Assembly (NCBI RefSeq): GCF_026262505.1
Contig: NC_067204.1
Location: forward strand, 7,287,797 to 7,351,796
Direction: 5' to 3'
DNA: 64,000 nt
Source: Trichomonas vaginalis G3
Taxonomy: Eukaryota; Parabasalia; Trichomonadida; Trichomonadidae
Made by a program: the position numbers and the translations under genes. The notes beneath the pieces are model-generated. The model did not search any database. It was given only the letters and a program-made list of their open reading frames with translations, and was not told where the DNA came from. Within the stretch, counting starts at the first letter, position 1, and each line of letters starts with the position of its first letter. Of this stretch, positions 9,451 to 21,787 are shown piece by piece.

Positions 9451-12400
9451 ATGAGTACTTCGTTTTCTTCCCCACGGAAGAGGGCACCGTCAGCATCGCC
9501 CGCTTCTCCTAAAGGATCTCCAAACAAGTACGCAATTTATGAGAAGTGTATTCAACAGTACCAAACTCAAATTAAATCATTAACGGATCAAGTCCAAGAT
9601 CTTGAAGCTAGACTATCATCACCAACTAAGACTGATACTTCATTAGTCAAAACATGCAATGATTTGCAAAAAGATAGATCTAAATTAACAGAACAAATTG
9701 CCGCGCTTTCAAAGAAGAACCAGGATCTCTCGGCGAAACTAGAAATGTTTACGCACGACACAACTGAAGATATTTTACCACGTGCGGATTCACCAAGACG
9801 CTCCGTTCGCCGTTATGAAGATGATGAAGAAAATACAAGTCAAATGAAGTTCGAAATGGAATCTCTCCAGCGTGAAAATAAAGTTCTTACTCAGAAAATC
9901 GAGAAATTGTCCCATTCACTTCAAAATAAAAAGAATCGTGAGAAAAAACTTGTCGAAAATTATCAGCAAGCCTCCCAAAAGTTCCGCGATCTTCGTGCAT
10001 CGTATGAGCAAACTACAGAGAACTACAAGAAGCTTTTAGAATCAAAGAAAGACGATGATATTCGTAACGTCGAAATTATGAAGCAACAGATCGCATTAAA
10101 CGACGAAAAGCATATGCTCGAAAAGGAAAATACAGAATTGAAGTCTAAACTCGAAAAACTTGAACAAACGAATTTGAAGCTTGTTTCTGAGAATATGGCT
10201 TTAGAAAACAAATTTACGGAATGCGCTAAAGGTTACCAAGCTCTTAAGAAGGAATATGATCAGTTAGAAAGCGCTCATTCTGAAATCAACGATAAATCCG
10301 AAGAACAACAGAAGGAGGTCGAACTTCTTAAGGCCAATATCGTCAAGGTCATGAAAATACAAAAGCGCACCGAAAAGAACCTTTCAAAAGCTCAAGATAA
10401 GTGTAATCAACAAGAACAGCTTCTTAAGTCTTTTAACCAAGAGAAAGAGAATATTACGAAGCAACTACAAGAATGTACGGGATTATTAGACAAATCCTAT
10501 ACAAGATTGAAAGATTTGGAATCAAATAACAAAGAATTATCAAGAGTTAACAAGAAACTTACACAAGAAAATGAAGATCTTCGTGGTGTTAACAAGAACC
10601 TCAAGGCTGCTTCTCAAATTTCCCAATCTAAAGACTTCCAAATTTCAAAGTTAAATGAAACGATCAATTCTCTCCGTTCTGAGCTCGATGATACAGCATC
10701 GAAGATCAAAGACTCCCAGAACGATGCTACAGACCTCAGATCCCAACTTGCCCAGCTTCAAGAAGAGAAATTTGAATTAGAAAACCGTTGCAAAGAATAC
10801 GAACAAGAATTGAAGGCTGCAAACGACAAGATCAGCAAATCCAAGGAGATGTCCCAAAATATCAATAGCATGCAAAGCGATCTGAAAGAATTGAACAAAT
10901 TAAAGTCCGAAAACGTCGAATTGAAGTCCAAACTCGAAATCCACTCCCAAAAGTCCTTCAACAGAATCCAATTCGAGGAACTCCGCCAAGAAAACAACGA
11001 ACTTAGAGAGACAATCAGAATTGCCGAGGAAGAAGAGCAAAACGACACTGTCCATTCTAATCTCTTGAATGCAATTAAGGAGTACTACGATGAAAATGAA
11101 GAATTAAGAAAGGTAAACAACAAATTGACCAAACAATTGAAAGATCTTTCATCGCAATTGGTCAGAGCTCAACACCAGAACATGCAGTTGACTGACATTA
11201 TCAATAAGTCGCAGTTGGAAGAGGAAGAACTCGATTCCGACGAAGAATGTGAAAAATTATTGAAATCTCCAAAAGTTAAAACAGTTTTGAACGAGTTGAA
11301 CTCATCTCTTCTTGAGAACAAGGAGCTCAGAAGACAAGTTAAAGAGCTCAAACAAGAAAACGAGCAACTCAAGCAGAATTCGAGATTAAATGACGAAGAA
11401 GAATCTCCAGAAGTCAAATTATCCGAAGAAGAAGACCAAATATTTGAAGAAGACTTCCCAGAAGTCGAACTAGATGAATCAAATAATTCTCCTGAAGAAA
11501 AAAGTGACAGTGAATTAATTCCAATCAAAATTGAACCTCAATTCATCTACAACAAGATCATTGATGACGAGGAGTCCAACGCTGAATCAGACGACAACCT
11601 AGAAGAAGTCAAATCCGAAGAAGAAGACGCCAACCTCGAAGAAAACAATAATTCTGAAAATTCTGAAGAAAATAATAATTCTGAAGAAAATAATTCAGAA
11701 GGCTCAGAAAATTCTGAGGAAAATAATAATTCTGAGGAAAATAATTCAGAGCACTCAGAAAATTCTGAGGAAGATATTTCTGAAGAAGAAAAGACTAAGA
11801 ATGATTTGATACAGCAGATTGGTGATTTGCAGAAGAAAGTTTATTTCTTGAACAATGGCATAAAGAGCCAAGAAGAGCAAAAAGATGTTTTGCACAAAGA
11901 AAACAACCAAATCATCGAACACAACGAGAAGTTGAACAGTGCTGTAGAGACATTGAAGAGAGAGTTGTCAACACTCAACCTAGAAAACGAGAAAATCATT
12001 GAAGACAACGAAAACAAAGACAAAGAAATCGAGAGACTCAAAGAAGAAATTGAGAAATTGAAGAATCACGAGATGAATTTAGACGAATTGGAGAAAGAAA
12101 TCAAATCATTGGAACAAGAAAATGATGACGACGAAGTCAACTACTTGAAGAAAGAAACAGAAGACCTCGAGAAAATGGCAAAAGAAGTAATTTTCAGAAA
12201 CGAAAAAATCCAACTCGAACAAAAAATCAGAGATTTGGAAGAAGAAAACCGTTTATTAATTGAAAATTACCAAAACGGCCACGAGGAAGAGAACTTGGAC
12301 AGCTTAGAAGCCCAAATGACAGAACTCATGGAAATGAACCAAAAACTGTCAAGAGAATTAGATGAAGTCATTTCCAAGAAAGAAAACGAAAGTTCTATCG

Positions 12401-13539
12401 AAGTTGAAGAACTTAAAAACGCATTCACAGAGGCAAACAAGCAAAAAGAACAAGTCCTCAAGCAGTACAACACATTAAAGGCTACATATAGTTTGCTATT
12501 AACTCAATATAATGATTTGAAAGATCAAAATAACTTTGAAAAAGTGACAGAAACAGAAACCTCCGAAATCCAATCTCTTAAGGAAGAAAATGAGAAACTC
12601 AAGGCATACAACAAATCCCTTGAACTCAAATTCATGAATGATTCTGATAATGTTAGATTTGCTCACGAAGAAACAGAAAAATTGAAACAAAAAGTAACAA
12701 ATTATGAAGAAAAGATCAAAACATTAGAGAAAGAAAAGAAAGAACACGAAACAGAGGAACAGAGATTGTCTGGTAAGCTTAAAGAGTTCATTAAGCAAGA
12801 AGAAGATTTCGGTGTTTTGCTTGGAAACTACAAGAAATTAAATGAAGAAAAAACAAACTTAGAAAAATCATTGAATAAATTGAATGATGATTTACAAAAA
12901 GTGACAAAAGAAAACGAGAAGAACAAAATAATTATTTCAAACAGAGAAACAGAAATATCAATGTACCAGCATGCAAACACTGCTCAACAAAATGATTTGG
13001 CCCGCGAAAATCAACAACTTCAAAATCAAGTCACTTCACTTCAAAAAGAGGTCACTTCACTTCAGGACAAAGTCACTTCACTTCAGACATCTAATGGTGA
13101 TAATTCCGATGCAGAGGACACAATCAATGGTTTGGAGGCAGAAATAACCGATTTACAACAGAAATTTGACAATTTGACAGAAGATTTCGAAGAAGAAAAG
13201 AGTTCTCACGAAAAAGACGTCGAAGAATTGTCACAAACCATTGAAGGACTCAACAAACTCTGTGAAGAACAGCACAACACCATTTCTCAACTCACTCTGA
13301 AGGCTTCTCAACTCCAATCCGAAATCGACCAACTTAAACCATCTGACTCCTCAAAGCCAAAACCAAACTACTCCGTTTTCGTCAAACTCGACCTCGAAAA
13401 ACCAGAACAACCAAACTTTAACGAGGAAGAAAACTTAAACGAACAAAATGAAGAAGAGAATAAAGAAGAGGAAGAAGAGAATAAAGAAGAGGAAGAAAAT
13501 CAAAATAATGAAGAGGAAGATGATGATAAATTTTCATGA
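9451..13539 (+). CDS. Giant coiled-coil protein (1362 aa)
   Basis: Starts MSTSFSSPRKRAPSASPASP, a short Ser/Pro/Arg-rich head. Nearly continuous heptad coiled coil then runs from about residue 30 to 1310 (LKSKLEKLEQTNLKLVSENM and many LEEEN-like stretches). At about 730-780 an acidic low-complexity tract repeats SEENNNSEENNSE, and the C-terminus is a Glu/Asp/Asn-rich tail. Trichomonads have many such proteins, often labelled viral A-type inclusion-like; roles in cytoskeleton or scaffolding are inferred. The frame is intact. The last codons and the 3' flank lie in a sequence repeated 225 bp downstream beside Maverick D (see repeat at 13531), so a link to that element cannot be excluded. Confidence 0.85.
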   Translation: MSTSFSSPRKRAPSASPASPKGSPNKYAIYEKCIQQYQTQIKSLTDQVQDLEARLSSPTKTDTSLVKTCNDLQKDRSKLTEQIAALSKKNQDLSAKLEMFTHDTTEDILPRADSPRRSVRRYEDDEENTSQMKFEMESLQRENKVLTQKIEKLSHSLQNKKNREKKLVENYQQASQKFRDLRASYEQTTENYKKLLESKKDDDIRNVEIMKQQIALNDEKHMLEKENTELKSKLEKLEQTNLKLVSENMALENKFTECAKGYQALKKEYDQLESAHSEINDKSEEQQKEVELLKANIVKVMKIQKRTEKNLSKAQDKCNQQEQLLKSFNQEKENITKQLQECTGLLDKSYTRLKDLESNNKELSRVNKKLTQENEDLRGVNKNLKAASQISQSKDFQISKLNETINSLRSELDDTASKIKDSQNDATDLRSQLAQLQEEKFELENRCKEYEQELKAANDKISKSKEMSQNINSMQSDLKELNKLKSENVELKSKLEIHSQKSFNRIQFEELRQENNELRETIRIAEEEEQNDTVHSNLLNAIKEYYDENEELRKVNNKLTKQLKDLSSQLVRAQHQNMQLTDIINKSQLEEEELDSDEECEKLLKSPKVKTVLNELNSSLLENKELRRQVKELKQENEQLKQNSRLNDEEESPEVKLSEEEDQIFEEDFPEVELDESNNSPEEKSDSELIPIKIEPQFIYNKIIDDEESNAESDDNLEEVKSEEEDANLEENNNSENSEENNNSEENNSEGSENSEENNNSEENNSEHSENSEEDISEEEKTKNDLIQQIGDLQKKVYFLNNGIKSQEEQKDVLHKENNQIIEHNEKLNSAVETLKRELSTLNLENEKIIEDNENKDKEIERLKEEIEKLKNHEMNLDELEKEIKSLEQENDDDEVNYLKKETEDLEKMAKEVIFRNEKIQLEQKIRDLEEENRLLIENYQNGHEEENLDSLEAQMTELMEMNQKLSRELDEVISKKENESSIEVEELKNAFTEANKQKEQVLKQYNTLKATYSLLLTQYNDLKDQNNFEKVTETETSEIQSLKEENEKLKAYNKSLELKFMNDSDNVRFAHEETEKLKQKVTNYEEKIKTLEKEKKEHETEEQRLSGKLKEFIKQEEDFGVLLGNYKKLNEEKTNLEKSLNKLNDDLQKVTKENEKNKIIISNRETEISMYQHANTAQQNDLARENQQLQNQVTSLQKEVTSLQDKVTSLQTSNGDNSDAEDTINGLEAEITDLQQKFDNLTEDFEEEKSSHEKDVEELSQTIEGLNKLCEEQHNTISQLTLKASQLQSEIDQLKPSDSSKPKPNYSVFVKLDLEKPEQPNFNEEENLNEQNEEENKEEEEENKEEEENQNNEEEDDDKFS

Positions 13540-13843
13540 ATTTTTCACCGAAATAAAATAAAGTTAGTTTTATTTTATTTATTTTTTGTATAAAAGATAT
13601 GATTTCAGGGATTTTTTTTTGACGAAGTGGTAAACCTTCACTTCGTCAAAAATAACAGTTATCTAATGAAAAGATGGTCATTTTTCAGCAAAAATAATTT
13701 TTTAGGTGAAGAGTGAGATCTCACGTTTTTTTCACCTGTTTTCTCACCTCTTGAATTTTCATGAATTTTCCCGAAATAAAAAATAAAGTTAGTTTTATTT
13801 TTTTTATTTTTTTATTTTTTTATTTTGTATAAAAAAATAAAAT
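13531..13843. repeat. Direct repeat spanning the coiled-coil stop codon and Maverick D edge
   Basis: A stretch beginning TTTTCATGAATTTT and continuing with ACCGAAATAAAATAAAGTTAG (copy 1, 13531 to about 13600) returns at 13756 to about 13843 as TTTTCATGAATTTTCCCG and so on. The first copy contains the last codons and stop of the coiled-coil gene; the second leads directly into a Maverick frame at 13842. Between them lies a perfect 9-bp stem hairpin, GACGAAGTG with CACTTCGTC (about 13620-13648), and a GTGAGATCTCAC palindrome. Confidence 0.8.
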
Positions 13844-14779
13844 GTCAACAATCGGCACAACAACAATTCAAACAACAGCACCAAACTCTTTAGTCATGAA
13901 TCCAACATCTATGTTAGTAGAGATGAAAAGCTTCATTCCTTCTTCATATACTTTTGAAACAAGAAATCCAGAAGATAAAGCAAGAACTTTTAACATGTAA
14001 TTTAGACTGTAGTGCGAAAGATGAAACAAATGAACAGTATCTTTATGAAATGCAGGACCTCATCGACCATTTACCCAAATTGCCTGAAATCCAACAACAA
14101 AACTCACTATTCCTGAATTCGACGAAATTGAAGTCAAAGCAACTGCCTCAGTAGAAATAAAGAAGTTCATACGAAAGGTAAACTATGAGTTTCTAGGATT
14201 TCATTGCAACCATAAGTTTATGGACAAAGATTGCGACATGGTATATAAGAATGTTTCTGACATATATAAATCTGAAGAATTTAAGACCTACGACAAACTT
14301 TGTTTCGTTAGTTGCTGAATGTGTATGGCAGATAAGAGATAAAGATAGAAGAGGCAAAGTATGGAACAAAACATAGAAACCCGCTATGTTTGAGATGAAG
14401 AGAGCAATTGACGCTTTTAGTTGTTTTAGCTGGTAAGGTTTCAGAAATATAACGCAAAATGAACCCGCAATGTTCTAAATGTAAAGCAGCAATGAGGAGA
14501 TATAACTACTCCGTCAAAGAGATAGAAAGAATGAGAAACGACTATGCAGATTTAAAGAAAGAAGCAGAAAAACCAGCAGAAAATAAAATGGACATGTTAG
14601 AATTTCTGAACAAAAACTATCCAACAGCAGAAGATTTCCTTCTATCTGACGTCAAGAAGAAATATAAAGAAACCTTCGGCATAGTTAAAACATTCGATGT
14701 ACTAAAAGAAGAAATAGAAGCTACAAAACTGTTTAGGATTTCAAATATACATCGTACAATTCATGTAAAACGCTTGTGA
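13842..14779 (+). pseudogene. Plus-strand Maverick genes of unknown function (broken)
   Basis: Two coding stretches: one beginning MSTIGTTTIQTTAPNSL at 13842, and one beginning MNPQCSKCKAAMRRYN at 14459 with a CxxC pair and a Lys/Glu-rich helical body. The first is broken; the second reads as a 106-aa frame that may be whole. Neither is recognised and neither has a counterpart in piece B, which starts further along. They are followed by the GGTGAGATCTCACC palindrome blocks at about 14790-14830 and 14960-15015. Confidence 0.45.
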
Positions 14780-15246
14780 AAAAACAGGTGAAAAAACAGG
14801 TGAGAAAACGGGTGAGATCTCACCACTTCACCTAAAATATATTTTTGCTGAATTCAGCACAAAATTCTGAGTAAAATAATTTTTAGGGCTTGTGTCAAAC
14901 CGTTGAGTTTTCACAAAATTCCAAAAATAACGTTTACCATGTAAAACACTTATAAAATAACTGAGGTGAAAAAACAGGTGAGAAAACGGGTGAGATCTCA
15001 CCTCTTCACCTAAACATTATTTTTGCTGAATTCAGCACAAAATTCTGAGTAAAATGGCATATGCTTGCTTCCCTCGGAAAACCGAGAGAAGAGATTCCGT
15101 ACGAAAACAGTGAAGAACAGCGAGTAAGTAAAAAAACCCAGTCGCCAAAACTCTATGAAAACAGTGAAAAATAACAGAGTATTTTGACAACTTCAAAACA
15201 GTTAGGGTAGATGACACTTTTTCTATTAAACCGTTTTGACATTTCT

Positions 15247-15420
15247 CATGAGTGAGTATAGTTCTGCCGAACCATTGGAAGAGAAGAAGTACCCTTGCTG
15301 GCAAAAGACAAAAATGTTGCCTTAGTTGTCATTGCAATTGTACTCGTAATTTGAATTCATTGTACTTCTCTTCACGTACCTAAAACTCAAGGACGGCATA
15401 TGCTTTAAGAAGCTACCATC
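15247..15420 (+). pseudogene. Relic of small membrane protein (Maverick D)
   Basis: Counterpart of the 58-aa single-span protein at 29047-29223 in piece B, in the same place before the ATPase gene. It begins MSEYSSAEPLEEKK. Broken. Confidence 0.6.
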
Positions 15421-15428
15421 TTACTAAG

Positions 15429-16420
15429 ACTAAACACTTACATTTTTCAAGCTTGACTTTTTCAATTTGAACTTTGTTTGCGTAGATATGAATTCTGAAA
15501 GAAGTATGAGGGTCTTGTATGACTTTATACTTCTCCCATAGTTCATATCTGTCAAACTTACCTGCCATGGACTCTTTCATAAGTTCCATGAAATCGTCTT
15601 CGGACAATCCGGGAAAAGTATAATGTCAGTAAGTATTCTTTTAACATCCTTACTTAAACTCTTGGCTGTCTGTACACATATTACGACTGAGATGTTAAAG
15701 TGTCTGAGCTTCTTAAGAATTCGACACATATCTTGTTCTCTATTCTTAAGCAAAGGATGAGAAGCAAAGTCATCTAAGATAAGAAGACATCTATGAGGGT
15801 AAGTCATCCAATCGTAAGATGCAATTTCTTCGAAATGTATTCTATCTCTTTCTGTTTGTTTCTGAAGTGTTTCTTCTCTAATATTCTCTGCATTTCCTCA
15901 TTTGGGTCTTTAAACTTAGAATTTATATACTCATTTATAGCATTATACTTCAAACTCTTCTTTGGTACTTCTTTATCCAATCTAACAACTCAGTATCCTT
16001 TATACATACTAACTTAGACTTCTTTATAATATCTTTGAAACGAATTGACGGTTTGGTCAAATTGACCAGAAGTACTACAAATGACAACTAACCATAGAAT
16101 GGGTTCTTCTCATCTAGTTCTTGTTGTTGTGCAGCCATTTTAAGATAAGTGAAAGTCTTACCCGACCCAGGTGGTGCAATTAGACCTGTTATACCATTCT
16201 GAGCAAAATAAGAACTTGTGTATAGGCTTTATCTGAGCATTTCTAATCTTCCTTGTTCTTTGTTTTAAAACATTCTCAAATTTTTTTTGTCAATGTCAGC
16301 AAACTTTTTTTCTAACATATTTTTAGAAAAATTAAAAGTTTTTATCTTTTAGAAAATGTCATAGCGATTTCGCTATCTATATTCGAGACAGCTTTTCGAC
16401 AGCAAAACATCTGGTCGGGA
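15429..16420 (-). pseudogene. Relic of packaging ATPase (Maverick D)
   Basis: Clearly related along its length to the intact ATPase at 29243-30220. The Walker B neighbourhood (LLILDDFASHPLL) is recognisable. Several breaks. Confidence 0.8.
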
Positions 16421-16829
16421 CCTATAAAAATCATTACATAGTGTAATACAAGAAGAGTGAATTTGTTCTAAAGTTCTGTTTCTGGGAATATGACAAGAAC
16501 CATAAAATTAAGCAGAGCGTCCTTAAAATTTGTCAATGACAGACTTGTTGACGAGAGTGACGCGATTGGAAAGTGAAGTCCAACAAAGTTCTTAGAATGC
16601 AAAGAAGACACATGCGCTGTTCTTGAAGATGAAAGAAAACAGAATAGAAGAGCTATTAAAGGACAAAGAACTTTTAACATAAATATAGTTGCCGCCAAAT
16701 TTGACATAACTCCACCAGAAAAGAAGAAGAAAGAAAAGAAAGAAAAGAAAGTAGAAGAAAGAGAAGAGAATCTGAACAGTTCCAGAGAAAAAGAAATTGT
16801 GACATGTAAAAATAAATTTTAATTTTTAG

Positions 16830-17240
16830 AACATTTCTGGTCAATGTCAATGTCTCTTTCCTCTTAGAGCAAACACGGGCTTAGACTCTAAAATCTTTTT
16901 ACCCAATTTACCTTGAACTTCAACTATCTAAGAAGATCATAATATTCATAGTCGTCTGCTTTTTGGTTCATAGGTTTAACAAGTTTGTATGCTTTGCCTT
17001 CTTAAGGTTTGAAAACTTCTGTCAAAACTTTTCTTTGACTGCTAACAAACTTCTATGTCTAAGTCTTTCAAATTTCGCACCATTTTTAGTCACAATAGCA
17101 AACTTAACTGTTCGATGTTCCAACTTTGCTGAATGAAGACTTTTCAAAATGGTAGAAGTAAACATTTTCAAATAGTGTAATGGGTCTTCTTCTTCTTTAA
17201 GTCCTGAACTGTACTTGTTTACTGAGATGAATTTTGCCAT
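16830..17240 (-). pseudogene. Relic of 139-aa Maverick protein
   Basis: Counterpart of the whole gene at 30627-31046. It starts MAKFISVNKYSSGLKEE. Broken. Function unknown. Confidence 0.65.
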
Positions 17241-17279
17241 CTTTTTCTAATCGGATAAAAAAATAATTTTTTTTAAAAT

Positions 17280-18490
17280 TTACTCATAAAATTTTTTCTT
17301 GTATATAACCATTCTGTACGTCTAAAAGACTTTTGACATTTGCCAAAGAATGTTTCGTTTAGACGCTGTCATAAACCATATTCTTGACAATATTGTTTAT
17401 ACGAATCGTACAATGACCTTTCATCTAAACACTCAAGTCAGTTTCTCTATGAACAGTTCATATCCACTTCTGTTTGCTTCTAACATGTTTGTCTCTCTTC
17501 GGTATGTGGAAATTTGTCTTGGATTGAACTTTGAAATATCTAATGTCATAAAATATGAGACAAGTGGTTGTAAAAGTCAGATGTCAAAGTTTCTGCTAAG
17601 TCGTCAAAATATTCTGTATCTTGCATATGAGAATCTGACGTTCTGACAACTACAATACTTTCTGTCAGAACTTTCTACTTCATCGGAACAGAATTTTGAA
17701 ACCATAATGAAGTTTGCAACATTTCACAAACTCTTGGTCTTTATACTTTCTTTCAACAACTCCAACTTTGTCTGTTAAGACTCTTCAAAGCATCTGATTT
17801 CAAAACTTTTGTTGTATCTATACTTTGAAGTTCATTGCAAACTATAAGTTTCATATTCTCTTATTGAGAATTAAACTTGCCACAGATGTTTTCTAAGTTT
17901 GTATTTCGGGTTCGAATAGCCTTCTAACAGTTTGCACAAAATAATCGTGTAAAGAATGTGTTACTTACCAGTTCCTTGTTTCCAATTATAATGAGAGCAT
18001 TTCATTTTTAGCACTGGATGTTGTAAGTGTTTTGCAAACAACATAAGATATACTCATAGACTTTTTCGTTTCCATTGCATATAATTTCTTTGACATGGTC
18101 TAACCAAGCTTCTATAATATTTTCTTTCCATTCTACTTGTCATATTTATATACTGAAGATAGAATAGAAGTTTGGAGAAGGTGTATAGAACTTTATACCT
18201 CGAACTGAAAAATTTCTAACTTTGACAAATAAGATATCCAAGCATCTAACATCTTCATGCCAACTTGTACAACTTTATTTTCTTAAGTTTCTGTCTACAT
18301 TCTTGTCTGAAACTATTGTCGCTTTAGTTGTATAGACTACATCCATTCTTTCATAACATAACATCTGGGCAGAGTCGACATAAATGACTAAACGTTTCAA
18401 ATTCTCGACTGCTTTGTTATAGTCTCTAAATGGACACATATTTCTGAATGCTGGGAAGTCATAAAAATCTGAAACATCTATTCTGTACAT
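17280..18490 (-). pseudogene. Relic of SF3/D5-like helicase (Maverick D)
   Basis: Matches the helicase region at 31082-32317 in piece B. It starts MYRIDVSDFYDF. Many breaks. Confidence 0.7.
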
Positions 18491-18519
18491 TTTTATAAAA
18501 ATAAAAAATATATTTTTTT

Positions 18520-19900
18520 TACTTGACTTTGTTGTTGCATTTGTTGCATTTGTTGTTCTTGACTATTTGTTGTTGAAGTGTTCTTGTAATACAATACTTT
18601 CACCAGTTGCATCTTCCAATTCGAAACTTTCTGCCGTCATTTGACAAATACATAGGAATAAAAAGTTTTACAGAAACAAAGTTTGCGTCAACTAATGTCA
18701 AAGTTATACTTGCCAAAGTGTTTGAGTTCACTAAGTTGAAAATTCTGCATTCGAATGAAACAATAGGCAAACCAGCAGAGAAAGTAATTGTTTTATCGCA
18801 TAAAGATATTTTGGTCATAATAGTTTTCTGTCAACATTCGAATAACACTTGAACCTAAGTTTGACAATATAATAAGATTGGGTGTGCTTAATGTCAATGG
18901 AATAGACACTCTTGTATGAAACTTTCCATGTTAATAGGAAACATGTTGGGATAAAAACAAAAAGTTTTGGAATTATAGCTCATATGTTTATAGTAACTCA
19001 TCGGACATCCAAACATAATGACCTGCTCTAGTTGCAGCACATGTTACACCCGTACTTAAAGTATTAAATGATCAACAAAAACTGTTGTGGTATTGAGTAA
19101 GTATCTTCAAGATTATTTTTTACCATTTCAAACAATAAAGTCTTCTGGTGTCAAAAGAGCAAAACAGGCTTTAGTCGCATTTGTGTTAAGGTTAGTTTAA
19201 CAATACCGTCCTTGAGGACTTTGTAAGTTTTGGTTATAGAATTATATGACTCAGGGTTTTAATCGTAAAGTATAAACATTATATCTTCTGCCAATTTACT
19301 TAGCAAATAAATTTTAATGAAATGTTGTGGTCGTCAAATATTTTATGACGTATGGGAAACTATATTAAGTCAACGTTTCACCATCCTTTCAAACGTATAT
19401 CTTTCAATGACATTATGAAACACCAACAGCAACTAATGGGTTCTATTTCCTTGATGTTTAATCGTCTGCCTCTGTCAAAGTTTCAATAGTTCTTTCAAAA
19501 TTCATGAGTGCAATGACTATGAGTTCACTTTTACAGGGTTGTGTTCGACAAGTTTAACATTAATCTAAAGCTTGACAAATCTTCTCCTGATTTGAAGTTT
19601 GTCTTCATTGTTGGTAGTCGTTTCGAATCTGCAACAGAACTTAAGTCTCTGCTAACTTCAGGATATGTTGGTTCTTTTACAGGAAATTGTTATACCATCT
19701 TCGTCTTCGTATGGTTTCCCCCACTTCAACATCTCTGTCTTTGACAATTGACAACAACACTTTGACTGTTTGTTTGAGTTGGTGAATTAACTTCACATCT
19801 GCCACCGCATTAAACCTTTTGAAACACTTACGCTTCATTTTTCGGAAATGACATTTTACTTAGAATAAAAAGATGGACGTATTCGAGTATTATTCGATTT
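18520..19900 (-). pseudogene. Relics of minor-capsid candidate and small genes (Maverick D)
   Basis: Follows the order of 32346-33969 in piece B: the minor-capsid candidate, the two small unknown genes and the MSFPKNRS-type gene. All are broken and only recognisable by comparison with B. Confidence 0.6.
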
Positions 19901-20174
19901 AAGCAGAACAAAGTTTATACTCACAAACATACAAATACATTGACAGAATAGTTCTTTACACAACAATGGTAAATGTTATAGAATAGAATATTTGTTGAAC
20001 CAAAATATTTCCATAAAGCAAAGAAAGTGTATAAACTGAAATGGGTGAAAGTTCTTGACGTTGAAAAAAATATAACAACAAAAACAGATATTTTAAAGGT
20101 AAGTTTATCTTACAATATTATGTCAAAACTGGCGTACTGTCAATATTTGACGGAGAGAAGTCAGTTCAAGAAAC

Positions 20175-21753
20175 AACTTACTGACCTGCTGCAAAATCTG
20201 CTCGATGGAAGCTGTCGTTATGCCAATCTGAGGAGCCCCCAGCAGGTTTCATCGAACGAATCTTCAAAAGAGCATCTTCCGTGAAAAGTGCTATTGGTTT
20301 TAAACTTCTTTGCTCTCATTCATCTGACAGTCTCTGTCACCAATAATTGTATTTGTACAGTACCAACAGTTGAAATACCACCCATAAAGTCTTCTGAGTC
20401 AGCAAATGGAATGCCAAGCCAAAAGTTTGAACGGTCTCCATTTGTAATATTGAGTTTTTTGACCTCCTGTATGAGCCATACTTTCACATATGGCATAATA
20501 GAACTTTGCATCAGGGTTAATGGTTGTTGTGAAGTTGTTGTTAAAGTTCATAGCATCTAATGTCAAGTTGTATGACCTCATATCCTCAACTGTAGAATAT
20601 TCTTCTCTTGGATATATTTGCCATCTAGTTTATATGATATTTAATACCGGGGTTGTAGAAACAAGAAAGTCATTTATAGTTGTCTGAACAGTAACAAACA
20701 TGTATCTGCATGTTTCATTGCAGTTGTTAAAGCAATATCTGTTCTTGCACCTGGGTCAGCACTTTGGTTTCCAACTCACCTGCAAAGTCTTTGACAGATA
20801 TTGGTGTATAGGAAATAAGTGGAACTGCAATATATTTGGCAGCTAAACATTTTGAATATATGGGTCCAACATATAGACTGCAAGTCTGCTTTCTATTCTC
20901 TTGCATTCAAATTTTCGCATGTGAACTTAACTGGTCCCAAGCAGTTCAGCAGCATTGAATAATAATGTTTACTTCAGTGTTGAGGTTTGAGAAAACAAGT
21001 CTAAGTCAACTTTGTCTTTGCAAATTCGGCGAATGACGTTTTATTTGTTCCCATATACGTCTGTAATAGTGAATGGGTCTTGTGTGGTGCAATGACTAAG
21101 TTATTTTTGCTTGGAGTAAGTTCAATAGAAATTTTTCCTGCCCAGTTTGGCAAGTATCTTAAAAACCTGAAGATGAGGAAAATGACAAAGGAACTCTAAG
21201 TTCAGTTTTACTTTGGTTACTGCTGCGCAGTTGTCCAGAAAGGTTAACATAAACTCCTGGAACGTTAGGGTCAAGTCTTCTTATTTTCTCAATATTTGCA
21301 TACTGGTCTGTTTGTTCTAGCTTGTGGTTGTACTGAGTTTCTCAAAGCGAACCATTCATAGTTTGCCCAGTTACTGTTTGAACTAAGTCAGAGTTTAGAA
21401 TAATATCTTATATCCCATGAAAACTTCTGGAGCATATTGGTATCCGACATAGAAAATTCCATTGACATTTTGTCAGACAACTTGCAGAAGGTTTTATTTC
21501 AATGTCTTGTTCCACGTATAAGAATGAGTTGTCAATAGAAATAATATGAAACCTGTCGCAAGCAATATCTACTGTTGTTGAAGAACCTTCTCCAAATCAC
21601 CTACGTTTCATAAGAAACAGCGAAGTTGTATATTCGTAAGTTCCAGGAACTATTTCTTGACTTCTAATGGCATTGTCGCATTCGTTTAACCATTCGAAAC
21701 ATTTCCGTTCATGGCATCCAAAACTGTTGGCGTTATATTCTGAGCGCGTACAT
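20175..21753 (-). pseudogene. Relic of major capsid protein (Maverick D)
   Basis: Same position and sequence family as the whole capsid gene at 34299-35906. Many breaks. Confidence 0.8.
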
Positions 21754-21787
21754 TTCATATGGGTAAAAATATAGAATAGTTGGATTT

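Noticed and set aside
13612-13650. GACGAAGTG hairpin as a second Maverick terminus
   Set aside because: It shares ACGAAGTG with the terminal hairpin, but lacks the outer GGGCT/AGCCC stem, CCACTACC and an oriented T-tract. Kept only as a hairpin.
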